Source of the DNA: Chloroflexota bacterium
GTDB taxonomy: Bacteria > Chloroflexota > Ktedonobacteria > Ktedonobacterales > Ktedonobacteraceae
Length of the DNA: 64,000 nucleotides
Reading direction: 5' to 3'
Assembly: GCA_005881495.1 (NCBI GenBank)
Contig: VBHI01000199.1
Location: 11,537-75,536, forward strand
In this document: in pieces, positions 36,784-45,892 of the stretch
Layout of the letters: each line of letters opens with the position of its first letter
How positions within the stretch are numbered: position 1 is the first letter of the stretch
Notes under the pieces: model-generated
Told to the model about the DNA's origin: nothing
Seen by the model: the letters and a program-made list of their open reading frames with translations, nothing else
Databases searched by the model: none
Position numbers and translations under genes: made by a program

Positions 36784-37557
36784 CTAGGCAACAGGTACCC
36801 ATTCGACGTTGGGCCGCAATGCATCAAAAAGCTTTTTTAAAGAAGTCTCACTCCCCTTCATTGAAAAAACGACGTTGGTATCGTCCTTAGCGCCAGTGCA
36901 CAGTAGTATTGGGACTTGTGTCGGGCTAGGAGTTACTCCAGGAGTACCAGGACTGGGTGTCGACACACCTTTTGATGAAGTACACTGAAAATCACGGCTG
37001 TTTGTGCGCATTGGGGCCTCTGATAGGCTTAATGGGCTACCATCGGGCAGCAGGTACCCAATGATAAAGTTGCCACCAAAGATAGGGTCGTGCACAGTCC
37101 CCGAAGCGCTCAATAGGCATGTCTTCGCCGGCAACATTGCCGGCAAAAAGACGGTGAAACCAAGATTTGGTTCGACTTGAGACCAGTCGGTGATGGTGGT
37201 TGGTGCTCCAATCGATACTGGAGTGGGACTCGTGGTGGCTGTAGCCGTCGCAGTACTGCTTGTTGCAGCAGAGGCTGTCGCAGTTACTGTAGCCGTGGGA
37301 GCAGCGCTAGCGGGCGTCACTGTCACGGGAGCATGTTCATCGCGAAAAACAATGAATGCTTTATTGCACCATTGTAGTTTTGTTAATGCTACTTGAGACG
37401 GCGTAGGTTTGCTAGTCGGTGTCGTTTTGCCTAACCCACCAAAATTCAAACCTGAACATGACGCCAGAAAAAAACTAAACAACAGCAGGCATGTGGAGAT
37501 CAGTAGCCATACATGTCGCAGACGCTTTACAAATGATGAAGCCTGAGGCACAAACAT
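36784..37557 (-). CDS. Putative lipoprotein
   Basis: A 257-residue secreted protein. ATG 37557 is chosen because AAGGAG lies 6 bases upstream and the signal peptide starts there (MFVPQASSFVKRLRHVWLLI). The signal ends in a lipobox, FFLASC, so the mature protein would be lipid-anchored at Cys. A Thr/Ser/Ala-rich linker (ATATATTSPTP type) leads to a C-terminal domain with LGFTVFLPAMLPAKTCLL and FIIGYLLPDGSPLSL. No family was recognised. Confidence 0.8.
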   Translation of the reverse strand: MFVPQASSFVKRLRHVWLLISTCLLLFSFFLASCSGLNFGGLGKTTPTSKPTPSQVALTKLQWCNKAFIVFRDEHAPVTVTPASAAPTATVTATASAATSSTATATATTSPTPVSIGAPTTITDWSQVEPNLGFTVFLPAMLPAKTCLLSASGTVHDPIFGGNFIIGYLLPDGSPLSLSEAPMRTNSRDFQCTSSKGVSTPSPGTPGVTPSPTQVPILLCTGAKDDTNVVFSMKGSETSLKKLFDALRPNVEWVPVA

Positions 37558-37611
37558 AAAAAACTCCTTAACAACCCAGGATACGCCCATATAGCAATTG
37601 TAACGTTCCAT

Positions 37612-37871
37612 TCAGCAAGATGGTAAATATCTCGTGAGCGCTTTTTGGCCTAGTATACAGTAAATACGACAGAAAAATAGTGAGATAGCTCTCAAATTGG
37701 TACTATAAGTGGGGTTTACTTTGGTTTGATTTAGTGCTACCATTACCTCCTGCCATCTAAATATTTTATGAATATACAAGCTTTTTCTGTCCTGGTGACT
37801 TCTATTCTACTAAACTATACAACGCACGAAAATGCTATCTGATACAAAGTAATTCCGAAGAGGTAGTGCGC
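37612..37871. other. Intergenic region upstream of dnaA
   Basis: This AT-rich 260-bp spacer between the divergent lipoprotein and dnaA genes was checked for TTATCCACA-type DnaA boxes, and none was seen. There is therefore no sign of a replication origin here. GAAGAGG at 37857-37863 serves as the dnaA ribosome-binding site. Confidence 0.5.
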
Positions 37872-39452
37872 GTGAATGCGAAACAGATCTGGCAAACAAC
37901 ATTAGAGCGATTACAAGCAAGAGTTCAGCCAGCCGTCTTTACAACCTGGTTTCAGGGTACATATGCACATTCCTTTCAGGGCGGTGTTTTTGTCGTGCAT
38001 GTACCTACGACATTTGCCAAAGCACACCTGGAAGGACGTTTCATTGATGTAATCCGTTCAATTCTCTCGGAAATCACTGGAGGTCCTGTAGAGGTGCAGT
38101 TCGTGGTGGCAAAAGAGGTGCCCGCCAAGCAACCAGACGATCTACCTGGCATGCAGCCTCTCAGCGGGAAACGACCATATCGCCTACCCAGAAATCGCCC
38201 GGTCAAATTGAAGCAGGATAAATATAGTTCTCTTATCAGCGGAGTAGACGAACCTTTGACTTCGCCCATAGCGATGAACTCTCTCGCACCAGCCGCTCCC
38301 CACCCAATTGCGCATCGCAGCGCGGATAACATTGAACAAAGTCCAGGCAGCTTCCAGAGCTACCCTCAAAGGCAACAACCGGTGCAAGAGCAAAAGAAGC
38401 AGGGAGCAGTATCGCTCCCGCGTGACGGCGAAGGATTGTTGATCCCACGCTATACCTTTGATGCATTTATTGTAGGTAAATCCAATCAGCTCGCTCACGC
38501 AGCCTCGCTGGCAGTGGCAGAGAATCCTGGGCAGATCTACAACCCCCTTTTCTTTTATGGTGGCGTTGGCCTGGGCAAGACCCACCTGCTGCATGCCGTA
38601 GGCCATAAGGGTGAGGCAGCAGGGTTGAATGTTTTATACGTAACCTCAGAAAAATTCACGAATGAGATCATCAACGCGATCCGCACGCAAAAAACTGCGG
38701 AGTTTCGTATGAAATACCGGCAGATCGATATTCTCCTTGTGGATGACATCCAGTTCATTGCCGGAAAAGAGGCTACGGAAGAAGAATTTTTTCATACGTT
38801 TAACACGCTCTACGATGCCAACAAACAGATCGTTGTCACCAGTGATCGACCGCCTAAGGCTATTCACAGCCTACAGGATCGCCTGCGCTCGCGCTTTGAA
38901 TGGGGTTTGCTGGCAGACGTTCAGCCCCCGGAGTACGAACATCGCCTGGCGATCTTGCGCTCCAAGGCAGATTTGATGCGTTTTACCATTCCGTCATCGG
39001 TAATCGAGTATATTGCGCGCCCGGAGTGCAGCAGTGTGCGGGAGCTTGAGGGTTCGCTCAATCGCGTTATAGCGTATGCGACTCTGCATGATCTACCTCT
39101 CTCGGTCAGCTTAGCGGCCAAAGCACTTGAGCACCTGTATACGGCAAGCCAGCACGTTTCAACGTTAACCATCGAACAAATCATTGATGGAGTCTGTCAT
39201 TACTACAATGTTGATCCCGAACGCCTGCGGGGGAAACAGCGCGATCGCGAAATTGCCTGGCCGCGCCAGGTCGCGATGTATGTGATGCGGGAAGAGACAA
39301 GCGCTTCGCTGATACAAATTGGCAATACACTGGGTGGACGCGACCACACAACTATCATTCATGGCTGGGAGAAAGTCCAGACCGAGATGAAGAATAATGA
39401 TCAGATTCGCCGCGAGATCGCGCGGCTGCTGGAGATGCTCAGGGATCAATAA
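37872..39452 (+). CDS. dnaA: Chromosomal replication initiator protein DnaA
   Basis: A 526-residue DnaA with all four domains. Domain I is IWQTTLERLQARVQPAVFTTW, and domain II is a Gln-rich linker of about 100 residues. The AAA+ domain III has Walker A FFYGGVGLGKTHLLHA near residue 230, Walker B ILLVDDIQFIAGKEA and the sensor DRLRSRFEWGLLADV. Domain IV has the box-binding helix GGRDHTTIIHGW. GTG 37872 is preferred to GTG 37866 because the GAAGAGG site is 8 bases upstream. It is unusual in lacking dnaN and DnaA boxes nearby; the downstream gene encodes a small membrane protein. Confidence 0.95.
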   Translation: MNAKQIWQTTLERLQARVQPAVFTTWFQGTYAHSFQGGVFVVHVPTTFAKAHLEGRFIDVIRSILSEITGGPVEVQFVVAKEVPAKQPDDLPGMQPLSGKRPYRLPRNRPVKLKQDKYSSLISGVDEPLTSPIAMNSLAPAAPHPIAHRSADNIEQSPGSFQSYPQRQQPVQEQKKQGAVSLPRDGEGLLIPRYTFDAFIVGKSNQLAHAASLAVAENPGQIYNPLFFYGGVGLGKTHLLHAVGHKGEAAGLNVLYVTSEKFTNEIINAIRTQKTAEFRMKYRQIDILLVDDIQFIAGKEATEEEFFHTFNTLYDANKQIVVTSDRPPKAIHSLQDRLRSRFEWGLLADVQPPEYEHRLAILRSKADLMRFTIPSSVIEYIARPECSSVRELEGSLNRVIAYATLHDLPLSVSLAAKALEHLYTASQHVSTLTIEQIIDGVCHYYNVDPERLRGKQRDREIAWPRQVAMYVMREETSASLIQIGNTLGGRDHTTIIHGWEKVQTEMKNNDQIRREIARLLEMLRDQ

Positions 39453-39502
39453 GAAGTCAAATATTGTACGTAATAAGTAGTCACTTTTCAGGAGCTATTT
39501 TC

Positions 39503-40075
39503 ATGCAGCAACAACAATTCTCCGACTTTGATCTACTGGCGGTTTTCAGCGATGAGGCGAAGGCAGAAGTAGCGGAGGCGAAATTGCATAAAGAGGGGTT
39601 TAGCGAGGAAGAAGTTTTCCGACTGGCCTCTGATGTGATAGCCAATGGTCAGTTCCGCGAGCATGGTCCAAACCGGGACCGCAGCTCGGTGTTCTTGCAA
39701 ACCAGGCGCTCGGGTCCCAGTCCCATCATCGTTGTTCTACTCGCGGTTATCTTTGGGCTGGTACTTGGTGTACTGATGCTTGTGGCACACTTCGCCTTTC
39801 CAACCATACCTTTGCTTATCGGAATACTCGCAGGAGTCGTGGTAGGTGTTATCCTTGGAGCAGCGATAGGGCTGCTGCGGCGTGGCCCTGTGCAGGGAGC
39901 CATCGGACAGGATATGACAAAGGTCAGCGCGGCCAGTAAAAAACCTGGGCAGGGAGAGAGAACAGTGATCGCAGTTCGTCTACCTGACGCCGGGGATGTT
40001 CCACGCAAGTCGCGCGCGCGCGCCATTTTGCTGACGAACGGGGGGAAAATCGACAGAAGCGTCGGGAGAGAGTAG
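39503..40075 (+). CDS. Small membrane protein with stress-protein-like N-terminus
   Basis: A 190-residue protein. The N-terminal part (LLAVFSDEAKAEVAEAKLHK then EGFSEEEVFRLA) resembles the ferredoxin-like fold of general-stress protein 17M-type domains. Two adjacent hydrophobic segments follow at about residues 75-98 and 101-130 (VVVGVILGAAIGLL), then a polar tail (VIAVRLPDAGDVPRKSRARA). ATG 39503 is chosen because of AGGAG 8 bases upstream. It follows dnaA in the same direction with a 50-base gap. Confidence 0.75.
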   Translation: MQQQQFSDFDLLAVFSDEAKAEVAEAKLHKEGFSEEEVFRLASDVIANGQFREHGPNRDRSSVFLQTRRSGPSPIIVVLLAVIFGLVLGVLMLVAHFAFPTIPLLIGILAGVVVGVILGAAIGLLRRGPVQGAIGQDMTKVSAASKKPGQGERTVIAVRLPDAGDVPRKSRARAILLTNGGKIDRSVGRE

Positions 40076-40183
40076 GCTGGTGAGCAAACTACGTATGTAA
40101 GGCGTGATCAAGTTTGGTTACAGTCATGCTCTTCCTCACTAGAAGCTCTCCCATTCAGGTAACACGCTTAACGACGTTGCCCG

Positions 40184-40759
40184 TTACACACCAATTGCTT
40201 TGAGGAGTTCATTAAAAGCTACCCTATATTGCTTAGGGGGGAGGAATGAAATGATCTGCAATATAGCGAGATCTTCAGGTACATTACACCTTCGGTAAAG
40301 AACGGGGATAATCAGCTTTCCCGCAGGGGAATTTCTCTGTCTCCACGCCATGGCTATTTCGTCTTTAACCCAACCAGAAACTACAGCATCAGGTGAGAGT
40401 ACGACAATGAAGATGGATCGTGCTGTCAGCTCTTGTGTAATCCGATGCCACCATACGTTACCCCCATTGAGACCTTCTATATCGTACCAAACAGCAGCGA
40501 CATCATCTCCAAGCGCTTGATAGAGATCTTTTGCAAGATGTGCGCAAAATTCATTATCTTTACTGCTGTGACTCAGAAAAATCCGCGGCGTTTGGGTAGG
40601 AGAGATCTCTGATTGCTTAGGAGAAAATGCAGGGTATGAAACCTCCTGCTCACTTTGCGGAGTAGGTTGAATTACTTGCCTTGCTCCATCTCCAATAGTA
40701 ACATTGCTGTGCTGGATATTGTTTCCTGCAATCGTATTCCGATCATTGCTATTGCCCAT
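40184..40759 (-). CDS. TIR domain protein
   Basis: A 191-residue protein. After a polar N-terminus comes a TIR domain starting at PRIFLSHSSKDNEFCAHLAK. The BB-loop region is VWYDIEGLNGGN, followed by FIVVLSPDAVVSGWVKDEIA. Glu134 in WVKDE aligns with the catalytic Glu of NAD-cleaving TIR domains (SARM1 E642), so NADase activity is plausible. The N-terminus carries NNIQHSNVTIGDGARQ, a motif shared with the C-terminus of the protein encoded just upstream. ATG 40759 is preferred; GGAG lies 6 bases upstream. The gene starts 35 bases after the FHA-membrane gene, so both form one transcription unit. Confidence 0.9.
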   Translation of the reverse strand: MGNSNDRNTIAGNNIQHSNVTIGDGARQVIQPTPQSEQEVSYPAFSPKQSEISPTQTPRIFLSHSSKDNEFCAHLAKDLYQALGDDVAAVWYDIEGLNGGNVWWHRITQELTARSIFIVVLSPDAVVSGWVKDEIAMAWRQRNSPAGKLIIPVLYRRCNVPEDLAILQIISFLPPKQYRVAFNELLKAIGV

Positions 40760-40794
40760 ACAGTTCTCCAATCAGCATATCTACGCTAAAACAT

Positions 40795-42936
40795 CTACTG
40801 ACTTGTCTTCCCATTTGCTTCTCCTGAACCGGATGCAGAACTTGTAAGGATAGTTTGTTTTGCCCTATCTCCAACAGCAAAGTTAGATTCTTGAAATATG
40901 TTTCCCGACACAATGACGTTGCTGTTTTGAATGGTGTCCTGCCGTGATTTCAGGTCGGTGGTATCAATATTCCTGGTATCCAGAAAGTTTGTGATAGAGT
41001 CCAACAATTGGCGCTCAATAATTTTCACGTACATCTCTTTATCGAGCCTCTGGAAGTATAGCTGGTAATGAGATGAGCTTGCGACCTCACGCAGGCTGGT
41101 ACTTGTGCCGTAGTCGAAGGCTGGATTTTCCTTGATACTATTTTCGACTCTTGTGCGCTTTCTCGCGAGGAGCTGGTCATGAAACACGTAGTTAAACACG
41201 CGCACTGGCGAACGAAGTAAGAGGAGAAAGGCCGGATAGAACGTTTGCCCAGTAATCCTCAGAAATTTAGACATCGACAGCGTAGGCTCTATTGTATCTA
41301 TCTCATGATACTCTTCTTTAACAGGCGGCAACAACTGGTAGTCCGCTTCAACGAACAAATTCTTGCCTGCCAGCTTGAAGCGAACAAAAATAGAGAGGAT
41401 CATCTCCCCATCCCAGGAGGTAACGCGAACGCACTTATAGTAGCGAATATACTCCGAGGGATTTTCCTTAAAGTCATTCATGACTTTTGGAGCTACCTGT
41501 GTGTAAGGCCGTGAAAATCTGTCGGGGAGAAAATTTGTATTATCGCGAATTGATTGTCCGTTGACATAGAGCTTATCCTCAAGGCTTATATTATTCAGGC
41601 CAAGTTTCTCTATCATCCTGGTTATCTCTTCATACAGTTCACTTATCTGAAACGCTACAGGAGTTTTTAGCATGCCATCGATCTCCTTTTTCCCCTTCGA
41701 GATATCAACAGCAAAGGACCAATCGCGAATAATCACTCCTGCTCCTGCAAAAGGCAAATAGCCACTATACACGACGGCATTGCCATCCTGAGTGTGAAAA
41801 ACATTGCGAAGCTTCTGCTCTAACTGAGGATCAAGTGACCAATTAATACCATCTGGCCTGAATCTTCCTTTTGCTAAAGATGCTGTGTTAGGCCCACTAT
41901 AGCTAGCGATCTGCTCTACTAGGGTAATGATCCATGCCACCAGGAAACATGGTATCAAGAGGGGAAAGGGTAAGGAAAAAAATAAAAGTAAGAACACCTG
42001 CAGGAGAGGACGTCTAAGGGAACGAAATAACAATCCTAAGAACAATAAAGGGATAGCCAGTATGAACAGGATGACGACCAGTAGAACTGGTACGAGGTAG
42101 CTTAATTGAGAGAGTGCTTGCTGACTAAAGTAATCCGAGGGAAGAAGGACCTGCGTCACTCGCAAGAGAAGACTGGGAAAAAAGAGGGAGAATAGTAAAG
42201 CCAGCAAGGCAATGAATAAAATGAGATCGCGATAGAAGACGCGCTGTCGCGCAGCATAGCACCACTTGGCAACTGGAATAATATCAACGCCGTATGACTC
42301 CCCCACAGCCCTATGATCTTCCTCAAACACGTTTTTGATAGCATGCTCGCGAAAATCTTCGTCGAGATGAGCTGCTGCACAGAGATAGCGCGTTGTCTCA
42401 GTATAAGGTAAGGTTATGAAGCCTGTAGGAAGAGCTTGCGAGGGAGGCGCTGGACTCTGTGCAGGGAGAGGAGGGGGAGGTGAAGGAGTGAGGAAATTTT
42501 GCGAAAGAGGAGAAAGATTCTGTGATGGGGCGGGAAGGTTCTGTGGAGGGGTAGGGAGATTTTGCGAAGGCGTGGGAAGATTCTTGGGAGTAGCGGAGAT
42601 TTGCGCTCCTGGTGGCGCAGTCCAAAGGAACGTGATGTCAGATATGCCGAGAGAAACTTCGTCGCCGTCAGAAAGAATAGCATCAGCCACGCTATGCCGG
42701 TTCACCGACACAAAGCATTGTGAATCGTAGCCCTGGACAATAAACTGTTCTTGACTTATGTAGATACGAGCATGACACGGCTGAATGGAAGGGTCAGATA
42801 GCACAATATCGTTCAAGCTCGGATCACTACCGATTCTTGTATCTTGCTTGCTTATTGAGACAGTATTACCAACAAGTGGCCCATTGACAAATTGAAGCGA
42901 AGCGTGGGCTTGCGGAAAAAGAGTATTTATCATCAT
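40795..42936 (-). CDS. FHA-domain membrane protein, partner of the TIR protein
   Basis: A 713-residue protein. The N-terminal FHA domain (about 12-108) has TRIGSDPSLNDIVLSD and PCHARIYISQEQF. A Pro/Ser/Gln linker with a degenerate repeat (PTPSQNLPTPPQNLPAPSQN) follows. Three to four transmembrane segments lie at about 235-345. The C-terminal 350-residue cytoplasmic part includes AVVYSGYLPFAGAGVIIRDW. The last 45 residues contain SNVIVSGNIFQESNFAVGD, the same motif type as in the TIR protein N-terminus. I recognise the overall layout from actinobacterial membrane proteins of unknown function. It is the first gene of a two-gene unit with the TIR gene. Confidence 0.85.
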   Translation of the reverse strand: MMINTLFPQAHASLQFVNGPLVGNTVSISKQDTRIGSDPSLNDIVLSDPSIQPCHARIYISQEQFIVQGYDSQCFVSVNRHSVADAILSDGDEVSLGISDITFLWTAPPGAQISATPKNLPTPSQNLPTPPQNLPAPSQNLSPLSQNFLTPSPPPPLPAQSPAPPSQALPTGFITLPYTETTRYLCAAAHLDEDFREHAIKNVFEEDHRAVGESYGVDIIPVAKWCYAARQRVFYRDLILFIALLALLFSLFFPSLLLRVTQVLLPSDYFSQQALSQLSYLVPVLLVVILFILAIPLLFLGLLFRSLRRPLLQVFLLLFFSLPFPLLIPCFLVAWIITLVEQIASYSGPNTASLAKGRFRPDGINWSLDPQLEQKLRNVFHTQDGNAVVYSGYLPFAGAGVIIRDWSFAVDISKGKKEIDGMLKTPVAFQISELYEEITRMIEKLGLNNISLEDKLYVNGQSIRDNTNFLPDRFSRPYTQVAPKVMNDFKENPSEYIRYYKCVRVTSWDGEMILSIFVRFKLAGKNLFVEADYQLLPPVKEEYHEIDTIEPTLSMSKFLRITGQTFYPAFLLLLRSPVRVFNYVFHDQLLARKRTRVENSIKENPAFDYGTSTSLREVASSSHYQLYFQRLDKEMYVKIIERQLLDSITNFLDTRNIDTTDLKSRQDTIQNSNVIVSGNIFQESNFAVGDRAKQTILTSSASGSGEANGKTSQ

Positions 42937-43169
42937 TCATATGCTCCTAATTACTAAATATCTTCTGTTGGAATGTTTACTTCCTTTATATATAAATAAA
43001 TGCATAAAGATTCATAAAAATGCAAATTTTACATGCTTTGATACTATATGGTACTATTTCCTCCATCCAAATTTAGGAGGAGAAGTAGGTACAGCACTGC
43101 CGGATTGCCGGACAGTCAATTTGACAATGCCCCTTCCACACGATAGTATTTCACAGAGGAGTAGAAAAT

Positions 43170-44501
43170 ATGTCTGAACAACCCATAAGCACTACAGGCG
43201 TTGATAACCGCTCGAGCACGCTGCTTTCCCGAGCGCCTCAGCGCGCCATCCTGGTCGGTGTCGATATGCCCGGCACTGACTGGCCGGTTGAAGAATCGCT
43301 AGACGAGTTGGCGCAACTGGCAACAACGGCGGGAGTGACGTGCGTTGATCGTGTTATACAACGCCTGGCCCGCCCTCACCCCGGCACGCTGCTCGGCTCT
43401 GGAAAAGTCCAGGAAATCGCTGAACTGGTACGCTTCCATGATTGCGATGGTGCGATCTTTGATCTTGAGTTGACACCGGGACAGCATCGCACATTGGAGA
43501 GAGAACTGGAAACGCAGGTACTTGATCGCACCGCGCTGATCCTGATCATTTTTGGGCAGCGTGCCCATACGAAAGAAGGGCGGCTGCAGGTTGAGATGGC
43601 ACAGATCGAGTATGATCTGCCGCGCCTGGCCCGCCAATGGTCCCACCTGTCACGCCAGAAAGGTAGCGTGCAGCAGCGTGGTGAAGGTGAGAAACAGATC
43701 GAAGTTGACCGGCGGATGCTGCGACGTGAGAAAGAACAACTTCAGGAAGAACTCGAGCATGTGCGCACCCATCGTCAGCTTCAACGCGAACGGCGAAAAG
43801 ACGTTGGAGCGCCGGTAGTGGCGCTGGTTGGCTACACGAACGCGGGCAAATCTACACTGCTGAATCGCCTTGCCAGTGCACAGTCACTGGCAGGGGACAA
43901 ACTGTTCGCCACCCTTGATCCGATGACACGGAGAGTACGGTTAACAGGAGGCCAGGAATTTCTTCTGACCGATACGGTAGGGTTTGTACAACGTCTGCCA
44001 ACAACGCTGGTGGCAGCATTCCGCGCAACGTTGGAAGAAGTGGCTGAAGCTGATCTGCTGGTACACGTGGTCAACGCGGCCTACCCGGCGCCGAATCGCC
44101 ACATAGAGGCGGTTGAACAGGTGCTGGAAGAGATTGGCGCGGGCGGTCGCCCGATAATCATCGCGCTCAACAAGGCTGATCTCCTGCCTGATGACACGTT
44201 ACCGGAACTGACGGGAGTAGCGGCGAACTTATCGGCGGTGCGGGTATCCGCGTTACAAGGAACGGGTATCGATGAGCTATTGCGCTGCATCAGCGACAAC
44301 CTCGTGTTGCAGTTTGTCCCACTCGATGTGTTGATTCCCTACAACCGTGGTGAGTTGGTAGCCCAGTTTCACCAGTTTGGGACGATCGAGCACGAATGTT
44401 ACGAGGAAGGTGGTACCCATCTCTGTGGTCATATGCCTGCAAACCATAGTGGACCGTTCACTTCTCTCCAGAAGGCCACGTCAAAAAGCCCACATGCGTG
44501 A
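43170..44501 (+). CDS. hflX: Ribosome-associated GTPase HflX
   Basis: A 443-residue HflX, a GTPase that splits stalled ribosomes after stress. The N-terminal domain has PGTLLGSGKVQEIAELV and DLELTPGQHRTLE. A linker QRGEGEKQIEVDRRMLRR corresponds to the GxGExQLExDRR motif. The G domain has G1 GYTNAGKST, G3 DTVGF and G4 NKAD. AGAGGAG lies 9 bases before the ATG. It is a single gene, divergent from the FHA-TIR unit and convergent with the next gene. Confidence 0.95.
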   Translation: MSEQPISTTGVDNRSSTLLSRAPQRAILVGVDMPGTDWPVEESLDELAQLATTAGVTCVDRVIQRLARPHPGTLLGSGKVQEIAELVRFHDCDGAIFDLELTPGQHRTLERELETQVLDRTALILIIFGQRAHTKEGRLQVEMAQIEYDLPRLARQWSHLSRQKGSVQQRGEGEKQIEVDRRMLRREKEQLQEELEHVRTHRQLQRERRKDVGAPVVALVGYTNAGKSTLLNRLASAQSLAGDKLFATLDPMTRRVRLTGGQEFLLTDTVGFVQRLPTTLVAAFRATLEEVAEADLLVHVVNAAYPAPNRHIEAVEQVLEEIGAGGRPIIIALNKADLLPDDTLPELTGVAANLSAVRVSALQGTGIDELLRCISDNLVLQFVPLDVLIPYNRGELVAQFHQFGTIEHECYEEGGTHLCGHMPANHSGPFTSLQKATSKSPHA

Positions 44502-44502
44502 G

Positions 44503-44523
44503 GCGGTGGTGCAAGTCCACCGC
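44503..44523. terminator. Hairpin between convergent hflX and propeller gene
   Basis: GCGGTGG (44503-44509) and CCACCGC (44517-44523) form a 7-bp stem with a 7-base loop directly after the hflX stop. It is followed by ATCTGTTT on the plus strand. The T-tract is weak, but the position between convergent genes fits a terminator. Confidence 0.5.
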
Positions 44524-44540
44524 ATCTGTTTCTACAGAAC

Positions 44541-45836
44541 TTACTCATCCAATTGCAAACGCCAGAGTTTTCCTGTATTGGCTTCAGCGACCACACCACG
44601 CTTGGCGTGCATCTCAAAATTCCCAAAATCCAGGATATAGAGCGCATTGCTGAAAGCATGGAAGCGCACATCAATCGGCCGTGCAAGCGGACTTTCGAGG
44701 ACTGTGTGCAGACTCCAGTCTGAAGGATCGATGCGTGCCACTGAGCGCCCAACATGTGGGCCGGAAGGCGCGGTCATGGGTACTTCGTCGCCGAAAAGAG
44801 CCACAAAAATTTGTCCTCTCCACCTCGGTAGAGTTGATGGCGCAACATCGAATTTTACCGCTGCTGCATGAGACGGGAAGCGCAGCAAGGCTTTCTCGGG
44901 CGGAGGTAACTCGTGATGGTTGGCCAGTGCGAATACTGGCATTGGCCCTCTTACGGGGCGATATTGCGGATCGGTGATGGGATCACCATCAATAAAATCG
45001 GGCCATCCATACCAGGCCCCCTGACGTACCTCGAAGAGCAAATCCGGCACATTCCCCACAGGGCGGCTTCCACGATCATCTGCACCCTGGTCAACAGCAA
45101 GAAGCCGACCATCGGGCAAGAAGCCCAGGCCATAGGCATTACGCAGTCCCCAGCTAACCAGTTCTAGATTGCTCCCATCGGGATTGCAGCGCATGACAGC
45201 AGCTGTGCAAGGCAGTTGCGCGGTGATGCGTTGCCCCAGCTCGGTACTTCTGCCAAATGGAGCAAATGCGCCTGTGCGTGTTCGCGCACTGGCTTCATGG
45301 CTGAGAGGGTCGGTGGTTTCGAGGTTGACGCCTGTTAGCTCGATTTCACAGCCGGGTAGGTCGTGTGCATGGGGCAGAAGACGTAACCAGCCCAGTTCGT
45401 AGGCATCCAAACCTACATAGCCTGTATTGGTCATGGCTCCCTGGCTGAAATAGAGCTTTCCATCTGGCCCGAAAGCTACCATATTTGTATGGTAATTGCC
45501 TGGCCCGGGCAGGTTGTCCAGGATAACGGTTTGTCGCCCATCCAGGTCGAGGCGGCTGATACAGCCCGAACCTCCAGGATGGCCTCCTTCGGAGAGGTAG
45601 AGGCTCCCCTGAAAAAAGGTGAGACCGTTGACTGGCTGTCGCAGGTCTTGTGCTAGCAATGTGTGTTGACCATCTGGCCCAATCTTCCACACACGACCGC
45701 CTGGCTGCGCTCCGCCAAAGGGCAAACCTGCCTCGGCGATATACGGCGCACCTGATTCATCGAAAGTCAGACTTGTCGGAAAGGAAAAACCCTCTGCCAA
45801 CAGTTCGAGATGACCACTAATTTCTTCAGAAATCAC
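44541..45836 (-). CDS. PQQ-dependent sugar dehydrogenase-like beta-propeller protein
   Basis: A 431-residue protein with repeated propeller strands such as FPTSLTFDESGAPYIAEAG, VNGLTFFQGSLYLSEGG, NMVAFGPDGKLYFSQG and NAYGLGFLPDGRLLAVDQGA. The layout is that of glucose/sorbosone dehydrogenase or NHL-type propellers. No signal peptide is seen, and no haem motif. The likely start is GTG 45836, with AAGGAT upstream. Substrate and cofactor remain unassigned. Confidence 0.82.
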   Translation of the reverse strand: MISEEISGHLELLAEGFSFPTSLTFDESGAPYIAEAGLPFGGAQPGGRVWKIGPDGQHTLLAQDLRQPVNGLTFFQGSLYLSEGGHPGGSGCISRLDLDGRQTVILDNLPGPGNYHTNMVAFGPDGKLYFSQGAMTNTGYVGLDAYELGWLRLLPHAHDLPGCEIELTGVNLETTDPLSHEASARTRTGAFAPFGRSTELGQRITAQLPCTAAVMRCNPDGSNLELVSWGLRNAYGLGFLPDGRLLAVDQGADDRGSRPVGNVPDLLFEVRQGAWYGWPDFIDGDPITDPQYRPVRGPMPVFALANHHELPPPEKALLRFPSHAAAVKFDVAPSTLPRWRGQIFVALFGDEVPMTAPSGPHVGRSVARIDPSDWSLHTVLESPLARPIDVRFHAFSNALYILDFGNFEMHAKRGVVAEANTGKLWRLQLDE

Positions 45837-45892
45837 AGAATATCCTTATAAATATGAAGCGAGTAGATACTTTCGGAGGAGGACATATACTA

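Noticed and set aside
37612..37871. Replication origin next to dnaA
   Set aside because: No DnaA boxes or dnaN were seen in or beside the spacer.
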